Shown in pieces: positions 7,543 through 16,539 of a DNA stretch of 30,848 nucleotides. Under the pieces are notes generated by a model. It was not told the DNA's origin. It made no database searches and saw only the letters and a list, made by a program, of their open reading frames with translations. Origin of the DNA: DTFZ01 sp050260375. Lineage in GTDB: Bacteria; Bacillota; Clostridia; Christensenellales; SZUA-584. The stretch lies in the NCBI GenBank assembly GCA_050260375.1, contig JBLNCA010000052.1:1-30848 (forward strand). The letters run 5' to 3'. The position numbers and the translations under genes were made by a program. Numbering within the stretch: position 1 is the first letter of the stretch; each line of letters begins with the position of its first letter.

Positions 7543-7571
7543 TATTATTTGCATACCGCAACAAAGAATAC
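7543..7571 (-). promoter_or_regulatory. Possible forespore-type promoter of the mini-gene
   Basis: On the minus strand GTATT (7571-7567), a 17-bp spacer and AATAATA (7549-7543) echo the arrangement at 5818 (GCATA-N17-GATAATA). The shared spacing supports, weakly, a common sporulation sigma factor. Confidence 0.25.
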
Positions 7572-7720
7572 TCCGGCAAATTGTGTATTCAAAGTACAGT
7601 GCCGGGCAGCATCGGCGTCGCCATTATGCCCATTTTTTCCCTTTTACTGTTATGCGTAAAACAGCAAATTTGCGGAAAAATATTACTACTGAAAAATCAT
7701 TTTTGTAAGGAGGCAAAACC

Positions 7721-7948
7721 ATGGCAGGACGCAGCGGCAGCAATCAGACAGTGGTTCCGCAGGCAAAAGAAAGGCTCAACGCATTAAAATACGAAGTGGC
7801 AAGCGAGCTTGGCGTTAATCTTAAGCAAGGGTACAACGGAGACATACCGGCTCGCGAAACGGGCAGAGTGGGCGGCAATATGGTAAAAAGGATGATACAG
7901 TACGCAGAAAACAATCTTTCCGTACCCGGCCCCAAAAGCGGCCAATAG
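7721..7948 (+). CDS. Alpha/beta-type small acid-soluble spore protein
   Basis: This 75-aa DNA-binding spore protein coats and protects spore DNA. Diagnostic segments are LKYEVASELGVNL (about 26-38), which holds the site cut by the germination protease GPR, and GDIPARETGRVGGNMVKRMI (about 44-63). Length and pattern are normal for the family. Start ATG at 7721 with a TAAGGAGG site 8 bases upstream. It is monocistronic, followed by a strong terminator at 7974. Expression is expected late in the forespore. I cannot say which ssp paralogue it is, so no symbol is given. Confidence 0.95.
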   Translation: MAGRSGSNQTVVPQAKERLNALKYEVASELGVNLKQGYNGDIPARETGRVGGNMVKRMIQYAENNLSVPGPKSGQ

Positions 7949-7973
7949 TATAGTCGTATTTAAAGTTTTTCCC

Positions 7974-8002
7974 AATAAAGAAGAGTAATCCTCTTCTTTA
8001 TT
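7974..8002 (+). terminator. Terminator after the SASP gene
   Basis: AATAAAGAAGAG (7974-7985) pairs perfectly with CTCTTCTTTATT (7991-8002) around a 5-base loop, 25 bases after the stop codon. Confidence 0.75.
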
Positions 8003-8139
8003 TATATGCAGTGAAAAACAACACGCGTCTCGAGCGCTTTTCAGCCTTTTGCACGTTAATATTTTCTGTTTCGCGCCGTAATGTTTTACGCGCAAAAGGA
8101 GAATATAATCATTGCATTGATAATTTTTACGGAGAAAGC

Positions 8140-9294
8140 ATGCTGATAAAAAACGGCAAAATACTGACGATGGCCGGAGCCGTGCTTGAAGAGGGCTGCG
8201 TGCTTACGGAGAACGACAAGATAAAGAGCGTAAGGGCAAGCATAAGCGAAAGCGAAAACCTAGACGGCGTTGTGATAGACGCGCGCGGGTGCTGGGTGAT
8301 GCCCGGGCTGATAGACGCTCACTGCCATATAGGCATTCAGGAAGAGAAGATGGGCATCGAGGGCAACGACAGCAACGAGAGCACTAAGCCCATAACGCCT
8401 TATATAAAGGCGATTGACGCGATAAACCCCATGGATTCGGCGTTCCATAACGCTATCCGCACGGGCATAACTTCCGTAATGGCAGGGCCCGGCAGCTCGA
8501 ACGTCGTAGGCGGGCAGTTCGTGTTTTTAAAGACGCACGGCAGGCGGGTGGACGATATGGCCGTGCTCGAGCCCGCGGCGATGAAAGTGGCGTTCGGCGA
8601 AAACCCCAAGAGGACGTACGGCGACAACAGGATGATGCCTTCAACGCGGATGTCTATAGCCGCCATGCTGCGCCAGGAGCTTTTCGAAGCAAAGCAGTAC
8701 GCCGAAAAAAGGCAAAACTCCAAAGACGGCGCTGCAGAGGAATTCCAGCTGGAGTGCTGGCTGCCCGTGCTGAGGCGCGAAATACCGCTCAAAGCCCACG
8801 TCCACCGCACGGACGATATACTTACCGCGATAAGGATAGCGAAAGCATACGGCCTGCGCATGACGCTCGACCACTGCACGGAAGGCCATCTTATAGCGCA
8901 GGAGATAAAGGAATCGGGGTTCCCCGTCATCGTAGGCCCGTGCCTCGCGTCGAGAAACAAAGTTGAGGTAAAGTACATGGAGTTCAAGACAGCGGGCGTG
9001 CTTCATAAAGCGGGCGTAAAAGTTGCCATAATGACCGACCACCCCGTGTCGCTAATACAATGCCTCCCGCTGTGCGCGGGGCTTGCCGCAAAAGAAGGCC
9101 TCGGCATAGACGAAGCTTTAAAGGCAATAACGATAAACGCGGCGGAAATATGCAACGTCGCTTCGAGAGTGGGCAGCCTCGAACAGGGCAAGGACGCGGA
9201 CATAGCGATATTCGACGGCAACCCTATGGAGGTATTCACGCACTGCCTGTATACGATAATAAACGGCAGCGTAGTTTATAAAGCGGGAGACTAG
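8140..9294 (+). CDS. Amidohydrolase (imidazolonepropionase-like superfamily)
   Basis: The 384-aa metal-dependent hydrolase has the amidohydrolase fold. A small N-terminal beta domain is followed by PGLIDAHCHIG with metal ligands His61 and His63, then KAHVHR (His220, His222), LDHCTEGH (His245) and MTDHPV (Asp300). The C-terminal GSLEQGKDADIAIFDGNP is the usual closing strand pair of the family. The ATG at 8140 follows GGAG; the frame is open further upstream but without a ribosome binding site. The enzyme should hydrolyse a cyclic amide or similar C-N bond in the cytoplasm. The substrate cannot be read from the sequence. It is alone on this strand and converges with the ferritin-like gene. Confidence 0.88.
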   Translation: MLIKNGKILTMAGAVLEEGCVLTENDKIKSVRASISESENLDGVVIDARGCWVMPGLIDAHCHIGIQEEKMGIEGNDSNESTKPITPYIKAIDAINPMDSAFHNAIRTGITSVMAGPGSSNVVGGQFVFLKTHGRRVDDMAVLEPAAMKVAFGENPKRTYGDNRMMPSTRMSIAAMLRQELFEAKQYAEKRQNSKDGAAEEFQLECWLPVLRREIPLKAHVHRTDDILTAIRIAKAYGLRMTLDHCTEGHLIAQEIKESGFPVIVGPCLASRNKVEVKYMEFKTAGVLHKAGVKVAIMTDHPVSLIQCLPLCAGLAAKEGLGIDEALKAITINAAEICNVASRVGSLEQGKDADIAIFDGNPMEVFTHCLYTIINGSVVYKAGD

Positions 9295-9321
9295 AGGCGC
9301 GCCTGCCCGCTTTAAAGCAGG

Positions 9322-9810
9322 TCACGCGCCGGCGACCATATGCCGAAGCCGCAGCGAGTGCTGCTGTTCGTCCCGCGCGGCGTTCATGAACTGCGTTTGT
9401 ATGCTGCGCGACTTTGCCCTTGACGCAACGCTGTTATAAAACGCGGCGGCTTCGTTTTCGGCCTTTATCGCTTCCCGCAAGCCCTCCTGAAACGACGCGG
9501 GCGCAGCGCCCGCGGGTATCATGGGCATCCTTGCGCCCAGCCTTTGCAACGCCGTCGTAAACGAGCCGTAATGCTCCGCTTCGTCCTGCCGTATACGCAA
9601 TATGGCTTGCCTTAAGCGCAAGCCGGGGGCAAGCGCGGCCAGCTTTGTATAATAATTGTACGCGTGAACTTCCCGTATCACCGCTTCGCCTATTTCATCC
9701 GACAGCTGAAAATCCCTTCCGGCAGGCGTCCTGAGCGGCCTTTGGTCCGGCGGCCTCCGCCTCGGGTATCCCCTGCCCGGTCCGGTATCGCTCCGAGTGA
9801 TATAATTCAT
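9322..9810 (-). CDS. Ferritin-like di-iron protein
   Basis: After a Pro/Arg-rich tail (about 1-30), the 162-aa product forms a four-helix ferritin-like bundle. Likely di-iron ligands are Glu47 (REVHAYNYY), Glu77 and His80 (DEAEH), Glu118 or Glu120 (KAENEAAAFY), and Glu148 and His151 (DEQQH). The pattern resembles rubrerythrin-like domains, but the C-terminal rubredoxin is absent. Such proteins handle iron or peroxide; some relatives are spore-coat associated. The ATG at 9810 is preceded by AAGGGGAG. It is monocistronic and converges with the amidohydrolase gene. Confidence 0.75.
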   Translation of the reverse strand: MNYITRSDTGPGRGYPRRRPPDQRPLRTPAGRDFQLSDEIGEAVIREVHAYNYYTKLAALAPGLRLRQAILRIRQDEAEHYGSFTTALQRLGARMPMIPAGAAPASFQEGLREAIKAENEAAAFYNSVASRAKSRSIQTQFMNAARDEQQHSLRLRHMVAGA

Positions 9811-9910
9811 ACGATTCTCCCCTTAAATGTAATGTGATACTGTCAATATATTTTACCAGCGCCGCTTTTGTGAGGAGTGCGGCATGCCGAAACGCCTGTC
9901 TACAAGAAAA

Positions 9911-9940
9911 GAAAAAACAAGCCTTTGTTTAAGGCTTGCT
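9911..9940 (-). terminator. Terminator of the six-helix membrane protein gene
   Basis: On the minus strand CAAGCCTT pairs with AAGGCTTG around a short loop, followed by TTTTTTC. It begins 16 bases after the stop codon at 9956. Confidence 0.8.
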
Positions 9941-9955
9941 TTAGCAATATCTCAC

Positions 9956-10561
9956 TTATATCTTCTGCTTCCTGAAATATCTGAACGCGAGTATGCACAC
10001 CGATGTAAAATAGGCGCACCAGTACTCCAGCACGAGCGTGCCGATAAGGTCTCCTCCCGCCATGCCCGGCCTGAACACCCCGAGCATAGGCATCACGGTG
10101 CAGGAGACGGCGAACACGCCGTGAACGAGCAACAGCTTTTTGAGCAATTTGTCCGCGCTGTCTTCAGGCTTTATCGTCAGGCCGGCGAAAAACGTTGCGA
10201 GCGCCATAAACGCGTAGCCTAAAAGGTCGAGGTTGAACATGAGCCCGAATTTTGAGTAATCGAGCAGTACGGAGGCTTGTTCATCAAGCCGGGTCAGCGC
10301 GACTGTGGTCAGCTGCGTAAAATACACCGCCGTGTTGAGCGCGGCGTAAACGGACGCAAACGCCGCAGCCGTATATCCCGCGGCTTTGCTCTCATTACCG
10401 CCCGCGGCCGCGAACGCGCATATAAGCGGCACGAACCCCCACGCTATAAAAAGGCTCGACAGATATGCGCCATACGACGTGCTCGCCAGCATTGAGACCG
10501 CGAACGCCAGCACCGCCGCGAGCGTGACTATCGAAGAGTACAGGCCTAGTTTTCTGTTCAT
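9956..10561 (-). CDS. Six-helix membrane protein of unknown function
   Basis: The 201-aa protein is strongly hydrophobic, with about six membrane segments (residues 7-28, 34-52, 58-80, 107-127, 143-163 and 170-192) and a basic end RYFRKQKI. I see no transport or catalytic motif. The ATG at 10561 has a GGAGG site, and a good promoter lies 24-52 bases upstream (10585-10613). It forms a single-gene unit divergent from the helicase gene. It resembles small uncharacterised multi-pass proteins of Clostridia, but I cannot name a family. Confidence 0.75.
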   Translation of the reverse strand: MNRKLGLYSSIVTLAAVLAFAVSMLASTSYGAYLSSLFIAWGFVPLICAFAAAGGNESKAAGYTAAAFASVYAALNTAVYFTQLTTVALTRLDEQASVLLDYSKFGLMFNLDLLGYAFMALATFFAGLTIKPEDSADKLLKKLLLVHGVFAVSCTVMPMLGVFRPGMAGGDLIGTLVLEYWCAYFTSVCILAFRYFRKQKI

Positions 10562-10584
10562 AGATAACCTCCGTTGTTTTCTAT

Positions 10585-10613
10585 ATAATACCCTATAGAA
10601 AATAACTGCTCAA
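10585..10613 (-). promoter_or_regulatory. Sigma-A-like promoter of the six-helix protein
   Basis: Minus-strand TTGAGC (10613-10608), a 17-bp spacer and TATTAT (10590-10585), 24 bases before the start codon. Confidence 0.55.
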
Positions 10614-10716
10614 CAGTAGAATTGTTGTCTGCCCAGATGTCCATTTTCCCGTACATGTCCTTCTCTACAATGGATGCTGAAATACTATTTATCAAATCAG
10701 TTTTGCATGGTAATAT

Positions 10717-12882
10717 GTGAGCATGAGCGATTTACTTGATTCCCTCGACGAACAGCAGAAAGAGGCCGTTACGGCCACCGAAGGCTTTATACGCGTGATA
10801 GCGGGCGCGGGCTCCGGCAAGACGCGCGCGCTCTCGCATAGGTTCGCTTACCTCGTTAACGGGATAGGCATAATGCCGGGGAACATACTCTGCGTAACGT
10901 TCACCAACAAGTCCGCCGCAGAGATGCGCCGGCGCATACGCCGCCTGACGGGCGACAGCGACACGGGCTATATAAGCACTTTCCACAGCTTCTGCGTAAC
11001 GGTGCTGCAGGAGGACAGCCACGCCGTGCAGTACCCGAAGAGCTTTCTTGTGCTCGACAACGGCGACATAGACGCGATGCTCAAGATAATATACGAGGAG
11101 CGCGGGCTTACGCTGCGGCACATGACGTTTGCTAAAGCGCGCGAGATGATAGAAGTTTACAAGCTCGATAAGCACCCTGACTACTACAAGCACATGATAG
11201 CTATGCCTTTGGACGAGCTGCGCCAAAAGTATATGGACGCAACGGAAACGATGGATATCATATTTTGGGGATACCTGTACCAGGAAAAAAAGTGCTTCGG
11301 GCTCGATTACAACGACCTTATCAAGTACGTGCTTTACATATTCAACACCGACGAGGAGATAAAGCTAAAGTGGCAGAAGCACCTTGAGTACATAATGGTG
11401 GACGAGTATCAGGACATCGACGAGCTGCAGTACCAGCTGATGAGCGTGCTGTGCGGGTATCACAAAAACCTCTTCATAGTGGGCGACCCCGACCAGACGA
11501 TATACACGTGGCGCGGCGCGAGCGTGCGTTTCATACTCGACTACGACAAGGATTTCCCGGGCGTGCGCACCATAATGATGACGAAGAACTACCGCTCTAC
11601 GCCTCAGATATTAGCCGCCGCCAACTCGCTGATAGACAAGAACCGCCACCGCGTAAGGAAGGAACTCGAGCCCACGTTGCCGAGCGGCGCTCCCGTCGTG
11701 TACCACCACGCTAAAACCGCCGAGGAAGAGGCGAAATGGATAGCGTCCGGGATAAGGGAGCTTGTTGACGGCGGAACGGCTTTAGGCGATATAACGATAC
11801 TCTACCGAGCGCATTTCGTGTCGCGAGTGCTCGAAGAAGTGTTTTTGAAGGAGGAATTGCCTTACGTAATATACAGCGGCGTGCAGTTCTTCGACCGCAT
11901 GGAGGTAAAGGACGCGTTAAGCTACTTAAGGCTTATCGTATATAAGGACGACCTTTCATTCCTGCGCGCAGCCAATGTGCCTAAGCGCAACATAGGCGAG
12001 CGGCGCATAAGGTTCCTTCAGGAATACGCGCAGCGTAACGCCTGCTCGCTTTATACCGCGCTCGAACGCACTATAGAGGACGATATATTCAAAAACACAA
12101 AGGCCAAGCGGCTTCTCTCCCTGATAGAGCGGTTCTCGGCAGCCTACAGGGACATGCCCATATCCGAGCTGTTGTCGGCGGTGCTCGACGAAAGCGGCTA
12201 CGAGGAGATGCTGCGCACAGAGGGCAGCCAGGAGCGGCTTGACAACCTCGCCGAGCTCAAGCAGTCGGTGCACGAATACGAGATATCGTGCGGCGAAGAG
12301 AGCACTATGGAGCATTACCTCTCGCATGTCGCGCTGATGACCAACATGGACGCCGGCCCGGCCGGCGACGCAGTAAAGATGATGACTGTGCATACCGCCA
12401 AAGGCCTTGAATTTGATAACGTGTTCCTCTGCGGGCTCGAAGAAGGCGTATTCCCGTCCAAGAAGACCTCAACGCTCGAAGCCATGGAGGAAGAGCGGCG
12501 GCTCGCTTTCGTAGCGTTTACGCGCGCTAAGCAGCGGCTGTTTCTCTCCGACTCGGAGGGGCGCAACCTTGACGGCACATACAGGTATCCGTCGCGCTTC
12601 ATATTCAACGTGGACAAGCCGCTGCTTGAATACACCCACGAACTCAGCGAGAGCCTCGTTGCGGAAACAAACTGGAGCATAAGCAGCAGCGAACTGGCGC
12701 TTGAGTCTGCTTCCGGGCTCGCCTTCAAGACAGGCGATCGCGTCGTGCACAATATAATGGGCGCAGGGGTAATAGTGGATATAGACCGCGACAAGGCCGC
12801 ATACGTAATAAAATTCGATATACTCGACACGCCGCGCAATATAAACTTTAAAGTAAAGCTCGAACGCGAGACTTCGTTATAG
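10717..12882 (+). CDS. pcrA: PcrA/UvrD/Rep-type 3'-5' DNA helicase
   Basis: The 721-aa superfamily 1 helicase unwinds DNA in repair and replication restart. Visible motifs are the Q-motif region LDEQQKEAV (10-18), Walker A AGAGSGKT (29-36), motif Ia TFTNKSAAEMRRR, motif II DEYQD (229-233), motif III GDPDQTIYTWRGA, motif IV NYRSTPQIL, motif V TVHTAKGLEFDNVFLCGLEEG and motif VI EEERRLAFVAFTRAKQRL. The last 50 residues (GDRVVHNIMGAGVIVDI onward) look like the small C-terminal domain of PcrA that binds RNA polymerase. Start is GTG at 10717 or ATG at 10723; neither has a strong ribosome binding site. Length is close to normal for the family. Confidence 0.93.
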   Translation: MSMSDLLDSLDEQQKEAVTATEGFIRVIAGAGSGKTRALSHRFAYLVNGIGIMPGNILCVTFTNKSAAEMRRRIRRLTGDSDTGYISTFHSFCVTVLQEDSHAVQYPKSFLVLDNGDIDAMLKIIYEERGLTLRHMTFAKAREMIEVYKLDKHPDYYKHMIAMPLDELRQKYMDATETMDIIFWGYLYQEKKCFGLDYNDLIKYVLYIFNTDEEIKLKWQKHLEYIMVDEYQDIDELQYQLMSVLCGYHKNLFIVGDPDQTIYTWRGASVRFILDYDKDFPGVRTIMMTKNYRSTPQILAAANSLIDKNRHRVRKELEPTLPSGAPVVYHHAKTAEEEAKWIASGIRELVDGGTALGDITILYRAHFVSRVLEEVFLKEELPYVIYSGVQFFDRMEVKDALSYLRLIVYKDDLSFLRAANVPKRNIGERRIRFLQEYAQRNACSLYTALERTIEDDIFKNTKAKRLLSLIERFSAAYRDMPISELLSAVLDESGYEEMLRTEGSQERLDNLAELKQSVHEYEISCGEESTMEHYLSHVALMTNMDAGPAGDAVKMMTVHTAKGLEFDNVFLCGLEEGVFPSKKTSTLEAMEEERRLAFVAFTRAKQRLFLSDSEGRNLDGTYRYPSRFIFNVDKPLLEYTHELSESLVAETNWSISSSELALESASGLAFKTGDRVVHNIMGAGVIVDIDRDKAAYVIKFDILDTPRNINFKVKLERETSL

Positions 12883-12990
12883 ACATCAAAACCTCGCTTT
12901 TTGTCGTAAAAAAATATAATTGCAAAAACCCCTTGAATAATTTCCCGCTTGGTGTAAAATGATTGAGTTTGTTAAACAATATATATTGGC

Positions 12991-13027
12991 GGTCCCCAAA
13001 AAAGGTTGAGATTTTTGGGGTTGTAAA
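12991..13027. repeat. Hairpin-family unit directly upstream of a GNAT gene
   Basis: GGTCCCCAAAAA, a short loop, and TTTTTGGGG followed by TTGTAAAG is a reverse-oriented copy of the family seen at 2327 and 30437. It ends 11 bases before the start codon of the next gene, so it forms that gene's leader and could influence its translation. Confidence 0.75.
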
Positions 13028-13038
13028 GGGTGGCGCAT

Positions 13039-13500
13039 ATGAATATAAACGTTATTAAGGCCGACGACAGCTACCTCGCGGACTGTACGTCAGCCGTATT
13101 GAATTCCGATCTCGGAAAGATATATTTTAAAGATAAAAAGCGGGCTGTGCAGGCTCTAACGGGCGGCATACAGAGCGGCGAAATATATGTAGCCGTCAAC
13201 AACGAACTTGAGTGTTTGGGTTTTGTCTGGTTCAAGCCGGACGGCATGTTTTCAAGGTTCCCGTATCTGCACATGGTGGCCGTCAGGGAGGAATACCGCG
13301 GCATAGGCATAGGAAAGATACTTATAAGGTTCTTTGAGGATACCGTGCGCGGGGAAAATACCAAAGCGTTTCTTGTCGTCGCGGATTTCAACCCAAAAGC
13401 GAAATCCCTTTACGAACACCTCGGGTACAAAGAGGTAGGCAACATACCCGGCCTTTACAAGGAAGGCGTCACGGAGACGCTGATGATGAAGGAGCTTTAA
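13039..13500 (+). CDS. GNAT family N-acetyltransferase
   Basis: The 153-aa single-domain acetyltransferase has VAVREEYRGIGIGKILIRF (motif A, acetyl-CoA pyrophosphate loop), FLVVADFNPKAKSLYEHLGYKEVG (motif B) and an N-terminal sheet. Length is typical. The ATG at 13039 has AAAGGG about 10 bases upstream; a GTG at 13030 is also in frame. The acceptor substrate is not predictable. It lies just after a repeat hairpin and is followed by small hairpins at 13538-13577. Confidence 0.85.
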   Translation: MNINVIKADDSYLADCTSAVLNSDLGKIYFKDKKRAVQALTGGIQSGEIYVAVNNELECLGFVWFKPDGMFSRFPYLHMVAVREEYRGIGIGKILIRFFEDTVRGENTKAFLVVADFNPKAKSLYEHLGYKEVGNIPGLYKEGVTETLMMKEL

Positions 13501-13537
13501 GCTTCTCCCTTATGGAAAACCATGACTTTACGCCCTG

Positions 13538-13577
13538 TAAAGCTTTTAGCTTTATGGGGCTCCATTATAAAAGCCCC
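13538..13577 (+). terminator. Hairpins after the GNAT gene
   Basis: TAAAGC/GCTTTA (13538-13553) is followed by GGGGCT/AGCCCC (13556-13577). There is no clear T-run after either stem, so the terminator role is only suggested. Confidence 0.35.
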
Positions 13578-13609
13578 TGATCAACGTTACCGGGTAACGC
13601 TTCCAACAG

Positions 13610-13638
13610 GCAAGCGCTTAACTTTCATTCCCGCTTGC
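13610..13638 (-). terminator. Hairpin after the lpdA unit
   Basis: GCAAGCG (13610-13616) pairs with CGCTTGC (13632-13638), 8 bases past the lpdA stop codon on the minus strand. No clear T-tract follows. Confidence 0.35.
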
Positions 13639-13645
13639 TGAAACG

Positions 13646-15037
13646 TCACTTCTTCGCTTTCGGCATGTCTATGCACACGCCGTAAACGTCGTGCGCCGCT
13701 TCCATTATTATCTCGCTCACCGTGGGATGAGGGTGTATCGTGTCCGCGATGTCATGTACACTAAGCCCGCATCTCATCGCAAGGGTTATCTCGGATATCA
13801 TTTCCGTCGCCCGCGGCGCTATGATATGCGCGCCGAGTATCTTGTCAGTCCCTTCTTGCGCTATTATCTTTGCGATGCCGCTGCGCTCGCCCATTACCGT
13901 GGATTTGCCGTTCGCGCTTACCGGAAACCTGCCGATACGTACCGCAAAGCCGTTCTTTACTGCCTCTTCTTCGGTCAGGCCGACAGACGCTATCTCCGGC
14001 TCAGAATATATACACGCGGGAGAGAGCGAACTGTCTACCGTTTTGTTTGCTCCTGCGGCGTTCTCGGCGGCGGCAATGCCCTGTGCGGTGGCCACGTGCG
14101 CCAGCATCTTTTTGCCGGTAATGTCCCCCACCGCGTATACGCCCGGCACGGAGGTCTCCATGCGCTCGTTAACCTTTATAAAGCCCCGCTCGGTCTGCAC
14201 CCTTAAGTTCTCAAGCCCCAGGTTCTCGCTGTTGGGCTTTCTGCCCGTCACTACGGCTGCTATTTCCGCCTGCGCCGTAACAACCCCGCCCTGGCATTCA
14301 AACTCGCACGTTACTCCTTCTCCCGCTTCCAACGACGTTACCCGGGAACCCGTGTAAAACTTGACTCCCTTTCTCTCAAGGCTTTTTTTGAGTATCGACG
14401 ATACTTCCGGGTCCGTGCCCGGCAGTATGCTCTCCAGCATCTCTATTACCGTCACGCGCTTTTCGAGAGCCGCAAACAGCGTCGCGAACTCTATGCCTAT
14501 TACGCCCCCGCCTATTATTATTACGCTCTGAGGGCACCGCACGATGCTGAGCAGCCCGTCGCTATTGAGTATGCTCTTATTGTCAATGGTTATAAACGGC
14601 GGCACTGCGGGCCTTGAGCCTGTCGCGATTATTATTTTATCCGCGTGTATAGTCTCGCCGCCCGTTATTTCTATAGTGTTTCTGTCCTTTATATAGCCTT
14701 CGCCGCGGTATATTACGCCGCCGTTGCTGCCGACGAGGTACTCCACGCCGCTTCTTAACTGCTTTACCGCGGCGTCTTTCCTTGCCGCCATCTTTGAGAA
14801 GTCGTACTCTACGGCGCCGGTGCTCACGCCTATCCTGCCCGCCGCTTTTATTGCCTGATACTGCTGTGCGCTGTTAAGCAGCGACTTGGTGGGTATGCAC
14901 CCCCTGTTAAGGCACGTGCCTCCCATCTCGGAGCGCTCTATCACCGCTGCGCTGAGCCCACGCTGCAGCGCCCTTATCGCGGCAGCGTACCCGCCCGGGC
15001 CTCCGCCCAGCACCACGACGTCATACCTTTTGTCCAT
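13646..15037 (-). CDS. lpdA: Dihydrolipoamide dehydrogenase
   Basis: The 463-aa flavoprotein has the class I pyridine nucleotide-disulphide oxidoreductase layout. The FAD site GGGPGGYAAA (11-20) is followed by the redox-active cysteines Cys42 and Cys47 in GGTCLNRGCIPTK, the NAD site IIGGGVIGIE (about 174-183), the second FAD segment TSVPGVYAVGDITGKKMLAH, and the C-terminal HPHPTVSEIIMEA with the catalytic His-Glu pair. It reoxidises dihydrolipoyl groups of 2-oxoacid dehydrogenase or glycine cleavage complexes, or serves other disulphide substrates. No partner subunits lie nearby. It follows the aldo/keto reductase gene by 15 bp, so the two form an operon. Confidence 0.93.
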   Translation of the reverse strand: MDKRYDVVVLGGGPGGYAAAIRALQRGLSAAVIERSEMGGTCLNRGCIPTKSLLNSAQQYQAIKAAGRIGVSTGAVEYDFSKMAARKDAAVKQLRSGVEYLVGSNGGVIYRGEGYIKDRNTIEITGGETIHADKIIIATGSRPAVPPFITIDNKSILNSDGLLSIVRCPQSVIIIGGGVIGIEFATLFAALEKRVTVIEMLESILPGTDPEVSSILKKSLERKGVKFYTGSRVTSLEAGEGVTCEFECQGGVVTAQAEIAAVVTGRKPNSENLGLENLRVQTERGFIKVNERMETSVPGVYAVGDITGKKMLAHVATAQGIAAAENAAGANKTVDSSLSPACIYSEPEIASVGLTEEEAVKNGFAVRIGRFPVSANGKSTVMGERSGIAKIIAQEGTDKILGAHIIAPRATEMISEITLAMRCGLSVHDIADTIHPHPTVSEIIMEAAHDVYGVCIDMPKAKK

Positions 15038-15052
15038 TCCATTTCCTTTCTG

Positions 15053-15904
15053 CTAAAACCATACTTCGTCTGGGTTAAGCCCCGAGCCGCCGATGTATTC
15101 CATGCCGTTCAAAAATGCCATGTCCTCTTCGCTTATCTCAAAGCCGAACACGTCTGCGTTCTCCTTTATGCGCGAAGGCGTGACCGATTTGGGCAGCGGC
15201 AGAAATTCGTTCTGCAGACACCATCTTATACACAGCTGCGCCACTGAAACTCCGTATTTTTGAGCTATGCCCTTAAGCGTCGGGTTGTTTAACATGCGGC
15301 CGGAACCAAGAGGGCTCCACGCTTCGAGCACTATGCCGTGCTGTCTGCAGAACGCAACGGTCTCCTGCTGCATCTGTCCCACGTGCAGCTCAATCTGGTT
15401 TACCATAGGCTTAATCTCCGCTTCGTCTATAAGCGGTTGTAAATGATGCGGCAGGAAGTTGCTCACGCCTATTGCGCGTATGCGGCCGCTCTTATACAGC
15501 TCCTCAAAAGCCTTCCATGTGCTGATGTTGGTCTTTTGCCAATTTGCGTCCCGCCGCGCCGTAGCCGGCCAGTGTATCAGGTAAAGGTCAAGGTAATCCA
15601 GCTGGAGCAATTTAAGCGATTTTTCAAACGCTCTCATAGTCCTGTCGTACCCGCGCTCCGAGTTCCACAGCTTGGTGGTGATGAAAAGCTGCTTCCTGAC
15701 CGCGCCGCTTTCCTTTACCGCCGTGCCCACGTCCCGCTCGTTGCCGTATGCCGCCGCTGTGTCTATATGCGCGTAGCCGGCTTCAATTGCGCATTTCACC
15801 GACTCGACGCATACTCTGCCGCTCGGCGTCTGCCATGTGCCGAAGCCCAAGCAGGGTATGCCTTCGCCGTTATTTAAAATAAAAGTGTCAGCAGGATTAT
15901 TCAT
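15053..15904 (-). CDS. Aldo/keto reductase
   Basis: The 283-aa NAD(P)H-dependent reductase has the complete AKR catalytic tetrad: Asp48 (HIDTAAAYGNE), Tyr53, Lys78 (TTKLW) and His111 (YLIHWP). The signatures GVSNFLPHHL and LPKSVTPSRIKEN for cofactor binding are present. It resembles 2,5-diketo-D-gluconate reductase-like AKR5 proteins and would reduce an aldehyde or ketone, possibly a sugar derivative or methylglyoxal. The start ATG at 15904 has a GGAGGG site. It is the first gene of an operon with lpdA. It lies about 880 bp beyond the last BMC gene and is separated from it by a plus-strand gene, so it is not clearly part of that system. Confidence 0.9.
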   Translation of the reverse strand: MNNPADTFILNNGEGIPCLGFGTWQTPSGRVCVESVKCAIEAGYAHIDTAAAYGNERDVGTAVKESGAVRKQLFITTKLWNSERGYDRTMRAFEKSLKLLQLDYLDLYLIHWPATARRDANWQKTNISTWKAFEELYKSGRIRAIGVSNFLPHHLQPLIDEAEIKPMVNQIELHVGQMQQETVAFCRQHGIVLEAWSPLGSGRMLNNPTLKGIAQKYGVSVAQLCIRWCLQNEFLPLPKSVTPSRIKENADVFGFEISEEDMAFLNGMEYIGGSGLNPDEVWF

Positions 15905-16056
15905 ATTATACCCTCCGTATATTGATATCTGCGTGCCCTTCCGTTTATATTAAAACCCGATTTCTGGTTTAAAGCAATTGTTTTTTCACCTGCTCTGGAT
16001 ATGTCTTAAGCGCTTATGTGATATAATATAATACGTATACCGGAAAAATATAGATA

Positions 16057-16539
16057 ATGGATGGTATTAAAATGGCTCAGGACGGTTGGGCGCTTCCGCC
16101 CATAGAGAAGATATATGAGGCTTACAGCGCCTTAGCGGACGGCCGCGTAACAATCAGCGACGGCAGCGCCGCCGTTTCTTCCTCGGATTATAAAAAGACA
16201 TATACCGTAGAATGGAGCGAAGACGCCTATTCCTCCAACGATAACGCGTCCTACTGGCAGGGGTACATGGGCTACCCCCTCATTGCCGTGCTGATGCAAA
16301 AGGGCATGCTTGATTACGACAAAACCGTGGCGGCATGCTTTAAAGGCGTCAACTGGAAAGAGCTGAATACGGCGTATAAAAATCAATACGGCAAAGCGGC
16401 GGACGCGGTTTTGGAAAGGCTTGCGCACGAGGGCAATGACGCAGCTAAAATAAAACAGGACGCAAATAACGTGTATGAGCAGATAAAGCGTCTTAACATA
16501 AGGCGCAAACGCGGCAAAATAAGGCCGCCTGCGAAATGA
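16057..16539 (+). CDS. Hypothetical protein, about 155-160 aa
   Basis: I do not recognise a family. The product is soluble, with an aromatic segment TVEWSEDAYSSNDNASYWQG (about 48-67) in mid-protein, then GYPLIAVLMQKGMLDYD and a basic tail RRKRGKIRPPAK. The start is ATG at 16057 or ATG at 16072; neither has a clear ribosome binding site. The gene stands alone, opposite in strand to both neighbouring operons. The even codon use and long open frame support it as a real gene. Confidence 0.6.
   Translation: MDGIKMAQDGWALPPIEKIYEAYSALADGRVTISDGSAAVSSSDYKKTYTVEWSEDAYSSNDNASYWQGYMGYPLIAVLMQKGMLDYDKTVAACFKGVNWKELNTAYKNQYGKAADAVLERLAHEGNDAAKIKQDANNVYEQIKRLNIRRKRGKIRPPAK

Noticed and set aside
13646..15904. 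Aldo/keto reductase and dihydrolipoamide dehydrogenase as part of the BMC locus
   Set aside because: They are separated from the last BMC gene by an oppositely oriented gene and about 880 bp, have no targeting helices, and have their own start region.
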